A DNA stretch of 64,000 nucleotides from Clostridia bacterium (GCA_017427525.1 JAFRSP010000022.1:1-64000), one strand, 5' to 3'; counted from the stretch's first letter, positions 25,101-37,436 are shown. Notes: generated from the sequence alone by a model not told the origin. A program made the numbers and translations.

Positions 25101-27530
25101 ATGACAAGATTTCGGCTGATCGGCATGCGGCGGACAGCCGCACCGGAAGGGATGTCCGGGATGGGAAATACGGCCGCCAAGCCGGTGGAGAAGTCTGCCG
25201 GATCTGAGCAAGGCGGCTTGGCAGAGTCTGTCCAAAGCCCCCTTCTTGCGCCGTCCACCTCTGAAGAGGCGCTTCCTGAGAGCATCTCTCTCCCTGATGA
25301 AGAGAAAAAGCAGATCCCCATGCGGGAAGATCCCATCGGGATCCTGCTGTGGGAAAAAATCGAAGAATCGGAGCACAGCCGCTCCTATGAGAAGGATTTT
25401 AAGATCATCGAAAAGGCCTTCTTCCTTGCCAGAGAGGCCCATGCAGGGCAAAAGCGCCGTTCGGGGGAAGACTATCTGTCGCATCCCGTGGAGGTCGCCC
25501 GCATACTGATCGATCTCGGGATGGACAGCGACTGCATCGTGGCAGCTCTGCTGCACGACGTGGTGGAGGATACGCGGGTGACCGCGCAGGAAGTGGTCCG
25601 GGCCTTCGGCACCAACGTGGCGACGCTGGTGGAGGGCGTGACAAAACTGGGAAAGATTCCCTATACCAGCAAGGAAGAAGAACAGGTTGAAAATCTTCGC
25701 AAGATGTTTTTGGCAACGGCCAAGGATATCCGCGTGATCATCATCAAGCTGGCAGACCGCCTGCACAATATGCGCACAATGGCGGCTATGCCGGATTTCA
25801 AGCGGCGGGAAAAATCCCGCGAGACCATGGAGGTCTATGCTCCGCTGGCGCATCGGCTGGGAATGCAGCGCATGAAGGTGGAGCTCGAAGATCTGTCGCT
25901 GCAATACCTCGATCCGGTCGGATACGACGAGATCGCACGGGATTTTGCCAGCCACAAGGCCGAACGAGAGGGCTTTTTGAACGAGATCATGAATCGGCTG
26001 AGGGAAAGACTCTCGGTCGAGATCCCGGAGTCACAGGTGTCGGGCCGCGTCAAGCATATCTACAGCGTCTATCAGAAGATGTATCGGCAGAACAAGTCGC
26101 TCAGTGAGATCTACGACCTCTATGCCGTACGCGTGATCGTCAACACCATGGTCGACTGCTACAATGTGCTCGGCCTGGTGCACGATATGTATAAACCGAT
26201 CCCCGGAAAGTTCAAGGACTATATCTCGACCCCCAAGCCAAACATGTATCAGTCGCTGCACACCACCGTGATCGGAAAAGAGGGGATCCCCTTTGAGGTG
26301 CAGATCCGCACCTGGGAGATGCACCGCACGGCAGAGTTCGGAATTGCCGCCCACTGGAAGTATAAGAGAGGGCTCACCCGCAAGGATTCGCTGGAAGGCA
26401 AACTGGAATGGGTACGCCAGGTGCTCGAGGTGCAGGCAAGCTCCTCCGATCCCGAGGAGTTCATGCGCACCTTCAAGTTTGATTTCTTCGACGACGAGGT
26501 CTTCGTGTTCACCCCGCGCGGCGATCTGATCAACCTCCCGGCAGGGGCTACTACCATCGATTTCGCCTATGCCATCCACAGCCAGGTCGGCAATCAGATG
26601 GTTGCGGCCAAGGCCAACGGGAAATTGGTCACCCTTGACTATCAGGTGCAAAACGGCGATATCGTCGAGGTCATCACGGTCAAAGATGGCAACAAGGGAC
26701 CGAATCGCGACTGGCTCAATATTGTCAAAACGAGTGAAGCCAAAAGCAAGATCCGTCAATGGTTCAAAAGGGAAAAACGGGAAGAAAACATTCAGCGGGG
26801 CAGAGAGGAGATCGAACTTGGATTGCGGCAGGCGCTCATCCAGATCGAGCCCGAGGTGCTGCAGGAGCTTCTGGGTACCATCGCAAAGCGCATGGGCGTG
26901 ACAGGGACCGACGAACTCTATGCCGCCGTGGGATACGGCGGTCTTTCCGGGGCCCGCGTGCTCTCCAAGCTCAAGGAGAGCTACGCCAAACTGCACAAAC
27001 CCAGCAATGAAGACATCTTAGAGAACCTTGCGGATTCGGGTGTGAAACCTGCGGTTCATCGCCACTCGACCGATGGGGTCGTTGTGGAAGGGATCGACGG
27101 TTGCCTTGTCAAATTTGCACGCTGCTGCAATCCGCTGCCCGGAGACGATATCGTGGGCTATGTGACGAGGGGGCTGGGGGTTTCTGTGCACCGACGCGAC
27201 TGCCAGAATTTTCAAAATGCCATTGCAAAGGGAGAAGAGCTGGGCCGTTGGATCGCCGTGCACTGGGACGAGACCACCCGCACGGGACATCAGTCTGAGC
27301 TGCTCATCACGGCGGGGAACCGCACCGGTCTTCTTGCAGATCTGACGGCGGTGCTTGCAAATCTTAAGATCCCGATCCGTGCCATGACGGCGCGGGACGT
27401 GCTGCAGAACACTTCGGGGGTGATTTCGATCATCGTGGAAGTGATGGATCTCGAGCACCTCAACATGGTGATGGCGCGGCTGCTGCGGGTGAAAAACGTA
27501 ATCGATGTGCGGCGCGGCAGAATGAATTGA
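25101..27530 (+). CDS. relA: Bifunctional (p)ppGpp synthetase/hydrolase (Rel)
   Basis: This 809-residue protein has an intact HD hydrolase domain with HDVVEDT (His152-Asp153). The synthetase domain has the basic KFKDY motif (RxKD-like, not the EFDD of monofunctional RelA) and KPNMYQSLHTT. TGS, a cysteine-bearing zinc-finger region (FARCCNPLPGD) and a C-terminal ACT domain follow. Both activities should be present. About 75 residues precede the normal family start. It lies between recJ and recG, 36 bp after recJ. Confidence 0.96.
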   Translation: MTRFRLIGMRRTAAPEGMSGMGNTAAKPVEKSAGSEQGGLAESVQSPLLAPSTSEEALPESISLPDEEKKQIPMREDPIGILLWEKIEESEHSRSYEKDFKIIEKAFFLAREAHAGQKRRSGEDYLSHPVEVARILIDLGMDSDCIVAALLHDVVEDTRVTAQEVVRAFGTNVATLVEGVTKLGKIPYTSKEEEQVENLRKMFLATAKDIRVIIIKLADRLHNMRTMAAMPDFKRREKSRETMEVYAPLAHRLGMQRMKVELEDLSLQYLDPVGYDEIARDFASHKAEREGFLNEIMNRLRERLSVEIPESQVSGRVKHIYSVYQKMYRQNKSLSEIYDLYAVRVIVNTMVDCYNVLGLVHDMYKPIPGKFKDYISTPKPNMYQSLHTTVIGKEGIPFEVQIRTWEMHRTAEFGIAAHWKYKRGLTRKDSLEGKLEWVRQVLEVQASSSDPEEFMRTFKFDFFDDEVFVFTPRGDLINLPAGATTIDFAYAIHSQVGNQMVAAKANGKLVTLDYQVQNGDIVEVITVKDGNKGPNRDWLNIVKTSEAKSKIRQWFKREKREENIQRGREEIELGLRQALIQIEPEVLQELLGTIAKRMGVTGTDELYAAVGYGGLSGARVLSKLKESYAKLHKPSNEDILENLADSGVKPAVHRHSTDGVVVEGIDGCLVKFARCCNPLPGDDIVGYVTRGLGVSVHRRDCQNFQNAIAKGEELGRWIAVHWDETTRTGHQSELLITAGNRTGLLADLTAVLANLKIPIRAMTARDVLQNTSGVISIIVEVMDLEHLNMVMARLLRVKNVIDVRRGRMN

Positions 27531-27672
27531 GAAGAATTCGGGGGAATCTCCGCAAGGCGTTTTCTCCCGATGGGAAAAGGAGGATATGCGGCAGATTTCA
27601 AAAAGAAGTCTGTCGCGTACGTTTTTACGGTGAAGAGGGAGAGACCTTTTTGGGGAAGGGGGTGTGCACTGT

Positions 27673-29727
27673 ATGCCGACAGATCTGAAAACGCTGAGCG
27701 GCGTGGGCCCGGCGCGGCTTGAACTGCTGAAGAAACTGGGGCTGACCTGCGTGGAAGACTTTGCCACCTTTTTTCCCCGCGCCTATCAGGATCGAAGCAG
27801 AGTGTGCGCGCTGGCCGAACTGGAAGACGGGCAGAACTGCACCGTGTCGGCCTATGTGATGACCGCTCCCTCGCACTATCGGCTCAGAAGGGGACTGGAG
27901 CTGGTGCGCTTTCGGATCTCCGATGGGGGAGACAGCGCCGAGGTAACCTTCTTCAACCAGAGCTGGCGAAAGAATCAGGTGGAGCGGGGCGGGGAATACT
28001 TTTTCTACGGAATGTGGGAGGTGCGCGACGGGAAAAAGCGCATCACAAACCCCGTTCTCACCCCTCCCGGAGGGGAAGAGGCCTGCCGGATCCTGCCCAT
28101 CTACCGGCTGACCGCCGGACTCAATCAGGCGTGGATGCGCAAGATCGCCCTCGAGGCGGTGCGGCGGATCGCAGAGGGAAGGGAAGAGATCCTTCCGGAA
28201 GAGCTCCGCGTGAGGTATGATCTGATGGGAGCGCGGGAGGCTCTGCTGGAACTGCATCAGCCGAGCGGGAAAGAGTCGCTTTCCCGGGCGCGCAAACGGC
28301 TGAGCTTTGAAGAGATTCTTCGTCTGCGGCTGGGCATGCTGCTGCGCAGGGAACAGGCGCGCACGCGCACGGCGGTGCACATCGATCCTGTGGATCTGTC
28401 GCCCTTTTATGCGGCGCTCCCCTTTGAACCGACCCGGGCGCAGCTGCGTTCGGTGGAAGAGGCGATGGCGGATTTTCAAAAGCCCTATTCCATGAATCGG
28501 ATGCTGCAGGGCGATGTGGGAAGCGGAAAAACCATGGTGGCGGCGGCGCTCTGTTATGCGGCCTTCCACAGCGGTGTGCAGAGCGTGCTCATGGCACCGA
28601 CCGAGATCTTGGCTGAGCAGCATGCCCGAACCATGCAGAGGTTTTTGGAACCGCACGGGCTGCGCGTCTGCCTGCTGACCGGCGGGTTGACGGGGACTCG
28701 CCGGCGTGCGGCGCTTGCGGAACTGGCGAGCGGCGAGGCGGCGCTCGCCGTGGGAACGCATGCTCTGCTGGAGGACGATGTGGTCTTTCACAATCTCGGG
28801 CTTGTGATTACCGACGAACAGCACCGTTTCGGCGTTGCCCAACGGGCAAGGCTTGCGGCAAAGGGACCGTCGCCGCATCTTTTCGTCATGTCGGCCACGC
28901 CGATCCCCCGTACGCTGGCTCTGATCCTCTATGGAGACCTCGATCTTTCGGCGCTCGACGAGCTTCCCGCGGGGCGGCGCAGGATCGAGACCTATTTTGT
29001 GGGCAGAGAATACGAGCCTCGCATCGAAAACTTTATGGAGAAGCTGCTGCGGGAGGGCAGGCAGGTCTACGTGATCTGTCCGCTGGTGGAGGAGCAGGAC
29101 GAGCTGCCCGGACAGGATGGGCGAAAAGACCTGCTCGACGTGAAAAGCTATGCCGCGGCGCTTGCAAAGCGATTGGCACCCTTTGAAGTGGCGTTTCTGC
29201 ACGGCAGGATGAAGAATCCCGAAAAAGAGGAGATCATGTCCCGCTTTTCAAGGGGGGAAATCGGAGTTTTGGTTTCCACAACCGTGATTGAGGTGGGAAT
29301 CGACGTGCCGAACGCCGCGCTCATGGTCGTGCAGGATGCGGAGCGGTTCGGACTTTCGCAGCTGCATCAGCTTCGCGGCAGGGTTGGCAGAGGGACGCAC
29401 CAGTCCTACTGTATCCTGATCAGCGACGCCAAAGGAGTGAGCGCCCGAGAGCGGCTGACCACCATGACTCGCACCGATAACGGCTTTGTCATCGCGGAAA
29501 AAGACCTTGCGCTGCGTGGCCCGGGCGATTTTCTTGGCCAGCGGCAGCATGGGCTGCCCATCACCTTCTTGGAGGGGATCGCGGAAGACCTTCAGCCTCT
29601 GAAGGATGCGGAACAGGCGGCAGATTTATTGATTGCGGGGGATCCCCGTTTGGAGGCGGCTGAGCACCGTGCCCTGCGCGACAGTGTTCTGACGATGTTC
29701 TCCCAAAGCGAGATCGCCTTAAACTGA
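27673..29727 (+). CDS. recG: ATP-dependent DNA helicase RecG
   Basis: This 684-residue protein has an N-terminal wedge/OB domain (about 1-250) and a superfamily 2 helicase core: Walker A GDVGSGKT, MAPTEILAEQH, DEQHRFG (DExH box), MSATPIPRTLAL, and the TTVIEVGIDVPNA and QLRGRVGRG motifs. RecG remodels stalled forks and branched DNA. The start is ATG 27673 behind a G-rich SD (gggaaggggg); a GTG three codons upstream overlaps that SD. Confidence 0.95.
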   Translation: MPTDLKTLSGVGPARLELLKKLGLTCVEDFATFFPRAYQDRSRVCALAELEDGQNCTVSAYVMTAPSHYRLRRGLELVRFRISDGGDSAEVTFFNQSWRKNQVERGGEYFFYGMWEVRDGKKRITNPVLTPPGGEEACRILPIYRLTAGLNQAWMRKIALEAVRRIAEGREEILPEELRVRYDLMGAREALLELHQPSGKESLSRARKRLSFEEILRLRLGMLLRREQARTRTAVHIDPVDLSPFYAALPFEPTRAQLRSVEEAMADFQKPYSMNRMLQGDVGSGKTMVAAALCYAAFHSGVQSVLMAPTEILAEQHARTMQRFLEPHGLRVCLLTGGLTGTRRRAALAELASGEAALAVGTHALLEDDVVFHNLGLVITDEQHRFGVAQRARLAAKGPSPHLFVMSATPIPRTLALILYGDLDLSALDELPAGRRRIETYFVGREYEPRIENFMEKLLREGRQVYVICPLVEEQDELPGQDGRKDLLDVKSYAAALAKRLAPFEVAFLHGRMKNPEKEEIMSRFSRGEIGVLVSTTVIEVGIDVPNAALMVVQDAERFGLSQLHQLRGRVGRGTHQSYCILISDAKGVSARERLTTMTRTDNGFVIAEKDLALRGPGDFLGQRQHGLPITFLEGIAEDLQPLKDAEQAADLLIAGDPRLEAAEHRALRDSVLTMFSQSEIALN

Positions 29728-29829
29728 AGATACGGGCACTCGACCGCCTATCCCGTGGGGCAGACCGGGTTTTCGGCAAAGGGACGGAAAGTAAAAAACG
29801 AAAGATAAAAGGAACGGAGAGAAACAGCG

Positions 29830-30708
29830 ATGGAGTATCTGGACTGTATCATTGTGGGAAGCGGACCGGCCGGTGTTTCGGCGGCGCTGTATACCCTGCG
29901 GGCAGGGCTCAAAACCCTCTTGATTTCAACAGGGGAAAGCGGCCTGAAGAAGGCCGACCGCATTGAAAACTATTACGGTTTCCCGCAGGGGATCTCGGGA
30001 GAGATGCTTCTGCACAGCGGAGAAGACCAGGCGCAGCGGTTGGGCGCCCGGATTCTGCAAAGCGAGGTCACCCGCATCGAATCCTTCGACGGGCTGCGCG
30101 TGATCACTCCGCAGGGAGACTATTTCTGTGGGGCGCTGCTGCTTGCAACAGGTGCAAAGCGTGCCCGTCCGAACCTGCCAGGGCTTGCCGAACTCGAGGG
30201 CAAGGGCGTGAGCGCCTGCGCCGTCTGCGATGGGTTTTTCCACCGCGGCAAGCCGGTCGCGGTGCTCGGAAGCGGAGACTTCGCGGCGGCAGAGGCAAGG
30301 GAGCTTGCACATGTGGCGGGATCGGTCACCGTGCTGACAAACGGCGAACAGCCCTCCGCCGATTTCGGAGAACTGCCGGTCGTGACGACGCCGCTTGCCG
30401 AAGTCGAGGGGAACGAGTTTCTTTCCGGAGTCCGCTTTTCCGATGGCAGTCGGCTGCCGCTATCCGGCCTGTTCGTCGCGCTGGGAAAGGCCTCGGCTGC
30501 CGATCTCGCCCGCGCGGCGGGGATTCTGATCGGTCAGCAGGGGATTGAGGTGGATGCGCAGATGCAGACCAATATCCCGGGGATCTTTGCCGCGGGAGAC
30601 TGCGTGGGCGGCCTGCTTCAGATTTCGAAATCGGTGGGGGAAGGCGCGGTCGCGGGGATGGCCATCGTGAACTTCCTGCGTCAAAAAAAACAGGGAAAAC
30701 CGAACTGA
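29830..30708 (+). CDS. Thioredoxin-reductase-like flavoprotein, atypical NADPH site
   Basis: This 292-residue protein has the FAD motif GSGPAGVSAALY, the redox pair Cys130-x-x-Cys133 (CAVCDGFF) and a closing GIFAAGDC, as in TrxB. The second dinucleotide motif is GSGDFA (147-152) instead of GGGDSA. The HRR-type arginines that bind the NADPH 2'-phosphate are absent, replaced by TVLTNGEQ. This resembles clostridial ferredoxin-type thioredoxin reductases, so the electron donor may not be NADPH. The fold is certain; donor and partner thioredoxin are inferred. Confidence 0.85.
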   Translation: MEYLDCIIVGSGPAGVSAALYTLRAGLKTLLISTGESGLKKADRIENYYGFPQGISGEMLLHSGEDQAQRLGARILQSEVTRIESFDGLRVITPQGDYFCGALLLATGAKRARPNLPGLAELEGKGVSACAVCDGFFHRGKPVAVLGSGDFAAAEARELAHVAGSVTVLTNGEQPSADFGELPVVTTPLAEVEGNEFLSGVRFSDGSRLPLSGLFVALGKASAADLARAAGILIGQQGIEVDAQMQTNIPGIFAAGDCVGGLLQISKSVGEGAVAGMAIVNFLRQKKQGKPN

Positions 30709-30736
30709 AGAGCCTTTGATAATTTCCTGTTTTTTC
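30684..30736 (+). terminator. Terminator overlapping the end of the TrxR-like gene
   Basis: AAAAAACAGG (inside the last codons) pairs with CCTGTTTTTT, with a few further pairs inside. The T-run forms the right arm. Confidence 0.6.
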
Positions 30737-30815
30737 CAGAATCATGGTCAAAATAAGGCGATTTTGCACGAAAGCAGACTTTGCTTGAGGCACATTGTCG
30801 GTTACTATCACCAAT

Positions 30816-30823
30816 TTCGACAA
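30816..30823 (-). promoter_or_regulatory. Possible 0A box upstream of the V-ATPase operon
   Basis: TTCGACAA is an exact 8-base match to the reverse 0A core. A second, imperfect copy in the opposite orientation (TTGTCGG, around 30795-30801) lies 15 bp upstream. The pair sits about 60-85 bp before the ntp -35. An eight-base match can occur by chance in a window of this size. Confidence 0.35.
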
Positions 30824-30882
30824 GTAACGCCGTACAAAATGACGAATTTGTGCTCATTTATCATAAAACTCATGAGGGACAA

Positions 30883-30911
30883 TTGATTTTTTCGGGAGTT
30901 GAAAGTATAAT
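30883..30911 (+). promoter_or_regulatory. Sigma-A promoter of the V-type ATPase operon
   Basis: -35 TTGATT (30883-30888), a 17 bp spacer and consensus -10 TATAAT (30906-30911), about 70 bp before the first gene. Confidence 0.85.
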
Positions 30912-30983
30912 TTAGGATAGCCTTATTATCAAAATGCATATTTTAAAAAGCAAACAACTGGTTTTCAGGAGGGTGGTGAATGT

Positions 30984-31296
30984 ATGGCTGTTGATATGCT
31001 CAAGCAGGTCGGCGAAGCCGAAGCAAAGGCTGACATGATTCGCAAGCAGGCAGGCGATGCGGCAAAAGTCGTTCTCGACGAAGCGGTTGCAAAGGCGAAA
31101 GAACTGGTTGCTGCCAGTGAAGCCAGAGTAAAGAGCGAAACTGCGCAGGTGCTCAAAGAGGCACAGGCGAGAGCGGAAGAAGACACGAAGCAGTACATGG
31201 AAGACATCGCAAAGAAATGCGAGCAAATCAAGTCAGACGCCAGGGTCAATCTGGCCAAGGCGGCGGATATTATTGTAGCAAAGGTAGTGAGTGTGA

Positions 31297-31304
<8 letters not shown>
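30984..31304 (+). CDS. ntpF: V-type ATPase peripheral-stalk subunit (G/H, NtpF-like)
   Basis: This 106-residue protein is almost entirely alpha-helical and charged, with long Ala/Glu/Lys-rich heptad-like stretches, as expected for the stalk coiled coil that pairs with subunit E. It is the first gene of a nine-gene operon in the Enterococcus hirae order F-I-K-E-C-G-A-B-D. The ATG has the SD caggagggtgg. Sequence conservation in this subunit is low, so position and composition carry the call. Confidence 0.88.
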
Positions 31305-33725
<2,421 letters not shown>

Positions 33726-33753
33726 GCGACCCATATCGAATAGACTGGATGTG

Positions 33754-34323
33754 ATGCACTTGAAAGGCATTGAGAATATTATCAGCCGGATTATGGGCGA
33801 CGCTGAGACTTCTGCCAATGAGCTGAAAGCTCAGGCCGAAGCGAAAGCCGCCGAGGCGCTTGCCGAGGCGAAAACCCAGGCGGAGCGCGTGTATGCGCGC
33901 GGCTTGGAATCGGCCAAAGTCGAAGTGGAAAACGTCCTGCTGCGTGGGAAATCCATGGCTGACCTCGAGGGCCGCAAGGCGCTGCTTTCTGCCCGTCAGG
34001 AAGTGGTCGACGAGGCGTTTGCCATGGCCGAAAAGGCCCTTCAGGCCAAGCGCAAGGACGGAGATTATGCCAATCTGCTGTGTAATCTGGCCAAGTCTGT
34101 CCTGAAGAAGGACAGCGTGGTTGTGCTGGATAAAAATGATTTTGACGCCGTGGGCGCAGCCGTGAAATCCGCGTTGGGCTGCGACGTGGAAGCCGGGGAT
34201 CTCCCCTCGGGAGGTCTTGTGGTGAAAAGCGGCGGCATCGAACTCAATCTGACCTTTGCGGCGCTGCTGCGGCAGTATCGTGAGGAACTGGAGCAGGCGG
34301 TGGCATCCGTTTTGTTCCAGTAA
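33754..34323 (+). CDS. ntpE: V-type ATPase peripheral-stalk subunit E
   Basis: This 189-residue protein has a long charged N-terminal helix (about 1-90) and a globular C-terminal domain ending with SGGLVVKSGGIELNLTFAALL, typical of subunit E (where the segment usually reads GGvvv...g.i.vdNTfearL). It pairs with the small stalk subunit at the operon start. Start choice is uncertain: GTG 33751, ATG 33754 and TTG 33760 are adjacent and the SD is weak (ctggatg). Confidence 0.92.
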   Translation: MHLKGIENIISRIMGDAETSANELKAQAEAKAAEALAEAKTQAERVYARGLESAKVEVENVLLRGKSMADLEGRKALLSARQEVVDEAFAMAEKALQAKRKDGDYANLLCNLAKSVLKKDSVVVLDKNDFDAVGAAVKSALGCDVEAGDLPSGGLVVKSGGIELNLTFAALLRQYREELEQAVASVLFQ

Positions 34324-34339
34324 GGGAGGGGGAGATTCG

Positions 34340-35344
34340 ATGTCAGCAGCAAAAAAGAAGAAGAATCTCGATTTTTTGATGATATCGGGTCGCATAAAGA
34401 GCAAAGAAGTTCATCTGGTTAGCACCCAGACAGTGGATAAGCTGATCGATGCGCCGGACATGGCTGAGGTTCTGAAGATCCTCAGCGAGCACGGCTACGA
34501 TATCAGCGGACTGACGGGAGAGGAAAAGAACCTCGCCAGCATCCTGTGCGAGAGAGATCGCGCCGAAACGGCCGAAATCGCAACACAGGCGGGCAACGGG
34601 CTCTTTGACTGCTTCCTGTATCCCAATGACTATCACAATCTGAAGGTGGCTCTGAAAAACGAGCTGCTGAGCGATCCGCGTGACATCTTCACTTCCGGAG
34701 GCAGCGTTTCCGTTGAGGAGCTGCGCGACGGCGTGAAGAATCGTGATTACCGCTCCCTGACCGATATGATGGGAAGCGGCGTGGAAGAGGCGCTCGACGT
34801 CTACAACCGCACCGGGAATTCCCAGATGATCGATATCGTGCTCGATCGCTACTGCTTCAAGGATATGGCCAAGGCTGCCGAAAAGGTGGACAACGAATTT
34901 CTTTCCGGCTATGTGCGCACCCTGGTTGACGTTGCCAACGTGAAGGCGCTGCTGCGCCTGCGCAAAATGGGCAAGTCTCCCGAGTTTGCGTCGCAGGTCT
35001 TCTTTGAGGGCGGGAATGCGACCCCCGAACGTTTTACCGCAGCCTACAACGCCTCCAACGAAGAGCTTCCCTCCCTGCTTGGCGGCGCCGCTTCGCTGAT
35101 GCAGAAGGCACTGGCGGAGATGTCGGGCGGAAACGGCATGTCCGGGTTCGAGCTCTTCTGCGACAACTATCTGATGGACTACATTCGAAATGCAAAATAT
35201 GTTCCGTATGGCGCAGAGGTTCCCATGGCCTATTTGCTGGCCAAGGAGACGGAGTACAAGGTGATCAGCATGATCCTGGCGGGCCGTCAAACCGGTCTGC
35301 CCGCAAATTCCATTAAAGAAAGGTTGAGAGCGCTGTATGTATAA
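34340..35344 (+). CDS. ntpC: V-type ATPase subunit C (d), rotor cap
   Basis: This 334-residue, largely helical protein matches the V/A-type subunit C/d family, which couples the central stalk to the K ring. Visible conserved parts include FLYPNDYHNLKVALK and a C-terminal AKETEYKVISMILAGRQTGL followed by IKERLR. A strong SD (gggaggggga) precedes the ATG at 34340. It overlaps the next gene by 8 bp. Confidence 0.95.
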   Translation: MSAAKKKKNLDFLMISGRIKSKEVHLVSTQTVDKLIDAPDMAEVLKILSEHGYDISGLTGEEKNLASILCERDRAETAEIATQAGNGLFDCFLYPNDYHNLKVALKNELLSDPRDIFTSGGSVSVEELRDGVKNRDYRSLTDMMGSGVEEALDVYNRTGNSQMIDIVLDRYCFKDMAKAAEKVDNEFLSGYVRTLVDVANVKALLRLRKMGKSPEFASQVFFEGGNATPERFTAAYNASNEELPSLLGGAASLMQKALAEMSGGNGMSGFELFCDNYLMDYIRNAKYVPYGAEVPMAYLLAKETEYKVISMILAGRQTGLPANSIKERLRALYV

Positions 35345-35651
35345 GATTGGTGTCATTGGCGACCGCGAATCTGTGCAGGGCTTTGCGGCTCTCGGCCTGA
35401 CGACCTTTGCCGTGTCGAACCCCGAAGAGGCAAACGCCGTTTTGAAAAGCCCCGAGGCATTGGAATATGCGGTGCTTTATATCACCGAACAGCTCGCTGC
35501 GCAATGTGAGCAGGCCATCGAGCTCCATCGCCAGAACCGCACTCCTGCGGTCATTCTGATTCCCGGCAAAGACGGCAGTCTGGGAATCGGCCTGAGCAAC
35601 GTGGGCAAGCGCGTTGAAAAAGCCGTCGGCTCCAACATCCTTGGAGATTAA
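35337..35651 (+). CDS. ntpG: V-type ATPase central-stalk subunit F (NtpG)
   Basis: This 104-residue protein starts MYKIGVIGDRESVQGFAALGL, the classic V/A-ATPase subunit F N-terminus (gD.dsv.GF...Gi), and has VLYITEQLA and AVILIPGKDGS. It binds subunit D in the rotating shaft. The ATG overlaps the ntpC stop. Confidence 0.96.
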   Translation: MYKIGVIGDRESVQGFAALGLTTFAVSNPEEANAVLKSPEALEYAVLYITEQLAAQCEQAIELHRQNRTPAVILIPGKDGSLGIGLSNVGKRVEKAVGSNILGD

Positions 35652-35669
35652 GAGAAAGATGGTGAGTAT

Positions 35670-37436
35670 ATGATTGAAGGAAAAGTCATAAAAATCTCCG
35701 GTCCTCTGGTCGTTGCCGGCGGTATGCGTGAGGCCAATCTTTTTGACGTCGTGCGCGTTGGCAAGAACAGACTGATCGGCGAAATTATTGAGATGCGAGG
35801 CGACGAGGCTTCTGTTCAGGTTTATGAAGAGACGGCCGGCCTCAAGCCCGGCGACTCTGTGGTGTCTACGGGACTGCCCCTCTCCGTTGAGCTCGCCCCC
35901 GGCCTGATCGGCGGTATCTTCGACGGAATCCAGCGTTCCCTGACGGCCATCAAAGAGGCTTCCGGTTCCAACCTTGCCAGAGGCGTTGACGTCTCTGCCC
36001 TCGACCGCGAAAAGAAATGGCATTTTGTTCCCACGGTTTCGGCGGGCGACAAGGTTGTCCCCGGCGACGTGATCGGCACCGTACAGGAGACCGGTCCCGT
36101 CCTGCATAAGATCATGATCCCCCTCGGCATTGAGGGCACGATCGAAGAGATCAAAGAAGGCGACTTCACGGTCGTTGAGACGATCGCAAAGGTCAAGACC
36201 GAGAAGGGAACCGAAGATGTTCGGATGCTCCAGACCACTCCGGTCCGCCGTTCCCGTCCCTACAAGACCAAGCTGATGCCCAAGAAGCCCATGACGACCG
36301 GCCAGAGAATCATCGATACCCTCTTCCCCGTCGCCAAGGGCGGCACCGCCGCCGTTCCCGGCCCCTTTGGCTCCGGTAAAACCGTTGTGCAGCACGCCCT
36401 CGCCAAGTGGAGCGACGTGGATATCGTCGTTTACATCGGCTGCGGTGAGCGCGGAAACGAGATGACCGACGTGCTCCGTGAGTTCCCCGAGCTGATCGAC
36501 CCCCGTACCGGCGAGTCTCTGATGAAGAGAACGATCCTGATCGCCAACACCTCCGATATGCCCGTTGCGGCCCGTGAGGCCTCGATCTACACCGGTATCA
36601 CCATTGCGGAATATTTCCGCGACATGGGCTACTCCGTCGCCATCATGGCAGACTCCACCTCCCGTTGGGCCGAGGCTCTGCGTGAGATGTCCGGACGTCT
36701 GGAAGAGATGCCCGGTGAAGAAGGTTACCCCGCCTACCTGACCTCCCGTCTGGCTCAGTTCTATGAGCGTGCCGGCCGCGTGAAGTGCCTGGGAAGCGAC
36801 GACCGCGAAGGCGATCTGACCGCGATCGGCGCCGTGTCCCCTGCGGGCGGCGACCTTTCCGAGCCTGTTGCGCAGGCGACCATGCGTATCGTGAAGGTGT
36901 TCTGGAGCCTTGATTCTGCGCTGGCCTATAAGCGCCACTTCCCGGCCATCAACTGGCTGAGCAGCTATTCGCTGTATTCCGACAGCATGGGCCAGTGGCT
37001 CAACGAGAACATCTCCCCCGAGTGGACCAACCTGCGCGCCCGCGCGATGAGCCTGCTCCAGAAGGAAGATGAACTCAACGAAATCGTTCAGCTGGTCGGC
37101 GTTGACGCGCTGTCTGCCGAGGACCGTATGATCCTCGAGGTTACGCGCTCCATCCGTGAGGACTACATCCAGCAGAATGCTTTCGACGACAACGACGCTT
37201 TCTCCACCTACGACAAGCAGAGCAAGATGCTTGCTTTGGTTCTCAGCTACTACGACGTCTGCCTTGACGCTCTGAACAAGGGCGCGGGTCTTGACGATCT
37301 GATCGGCCTCAAGGTCCGCGAGCGTATTGCCCGTGCCAAAGAAGTCCCGCAGGACAAGGTCGACGAAGTCTTTGCCGATATCAGCAAGGAACTCGTGCGG
37401 GAAGTCGAAGAGGTCCTTGGAAAGGAGGAGAACTAA
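35670..37436 (+). CDS. ntpA: V-type ATPase catalytic subunit A
   Basis: This 588-residue protein has the P-loop GPFGSGKT (231-238), the catalytic region GCGERGNEM and the characteristic non-homologous insert (about 110-200). It hydrolyses or makes ATP at the A/B interface. Codon use here and in ntpK and ntpB is strongly biased to C-ending codons and CGT arginine, suggesting high expression. Start ATG 35670; SD weak. Confidence 0.98.
   Translation: MIEGKVIKISGPLVVAGGMREANLFDVVRVGKNRLIGEIIEMRGDEASVQVYEETAGLKPGDSVVSTGLPLSVELAPGLIGGIFDGIQRSLTAIKEASGSNLARGVDVSALDREKKWHFVPTVSAGDKVVPGDVIGTVQETGPVLHKIMIPLGIEGTIEEIKEGDFTVVETIAKVKTEKGTEDVRMLQTTPVRRSRPYKTKLMPKKPMTTGQRIIDTLFPVAKGGTAAVPGPFGSGKTVVQHALAKWSDVDIVVYIGCGERGNEMTDVLREFPELIDPRTGESLMKRTILIANTSDMPVAAREASIYTGITIAEYFRDMGYSVAIMADSTSRWAEALREMSGRLEEMPGEEGYPAYLTSRLAQFYERAGRVKCLGSDDREGDLTAIGAVSPAGGDLSEPVAQATMRIVKVFWSLDSALAYKRHFPAINWLSSYSLYSDSMGQWLNENISPEWTNLRARAMSLLQKEDELNEIVQLVGVDALSAEDRMILEVTRSIREDYIQQNAFDDNDAFSTYDKQSKMLALVLSYYDVCLDALNKGAGLDDLIGLKVRERIARAKEVPQDKVDEVFADISKELVREVEEVLGKEEN

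Noticed and set aside
27586-27633. A 15-codon open frame just before recG with an aaaaggagg upstream
   Set aside because: The SD lies only about 2 bases from its ATG, too close for normal initiation, and the peptide shows no attenuator-like codon runs.
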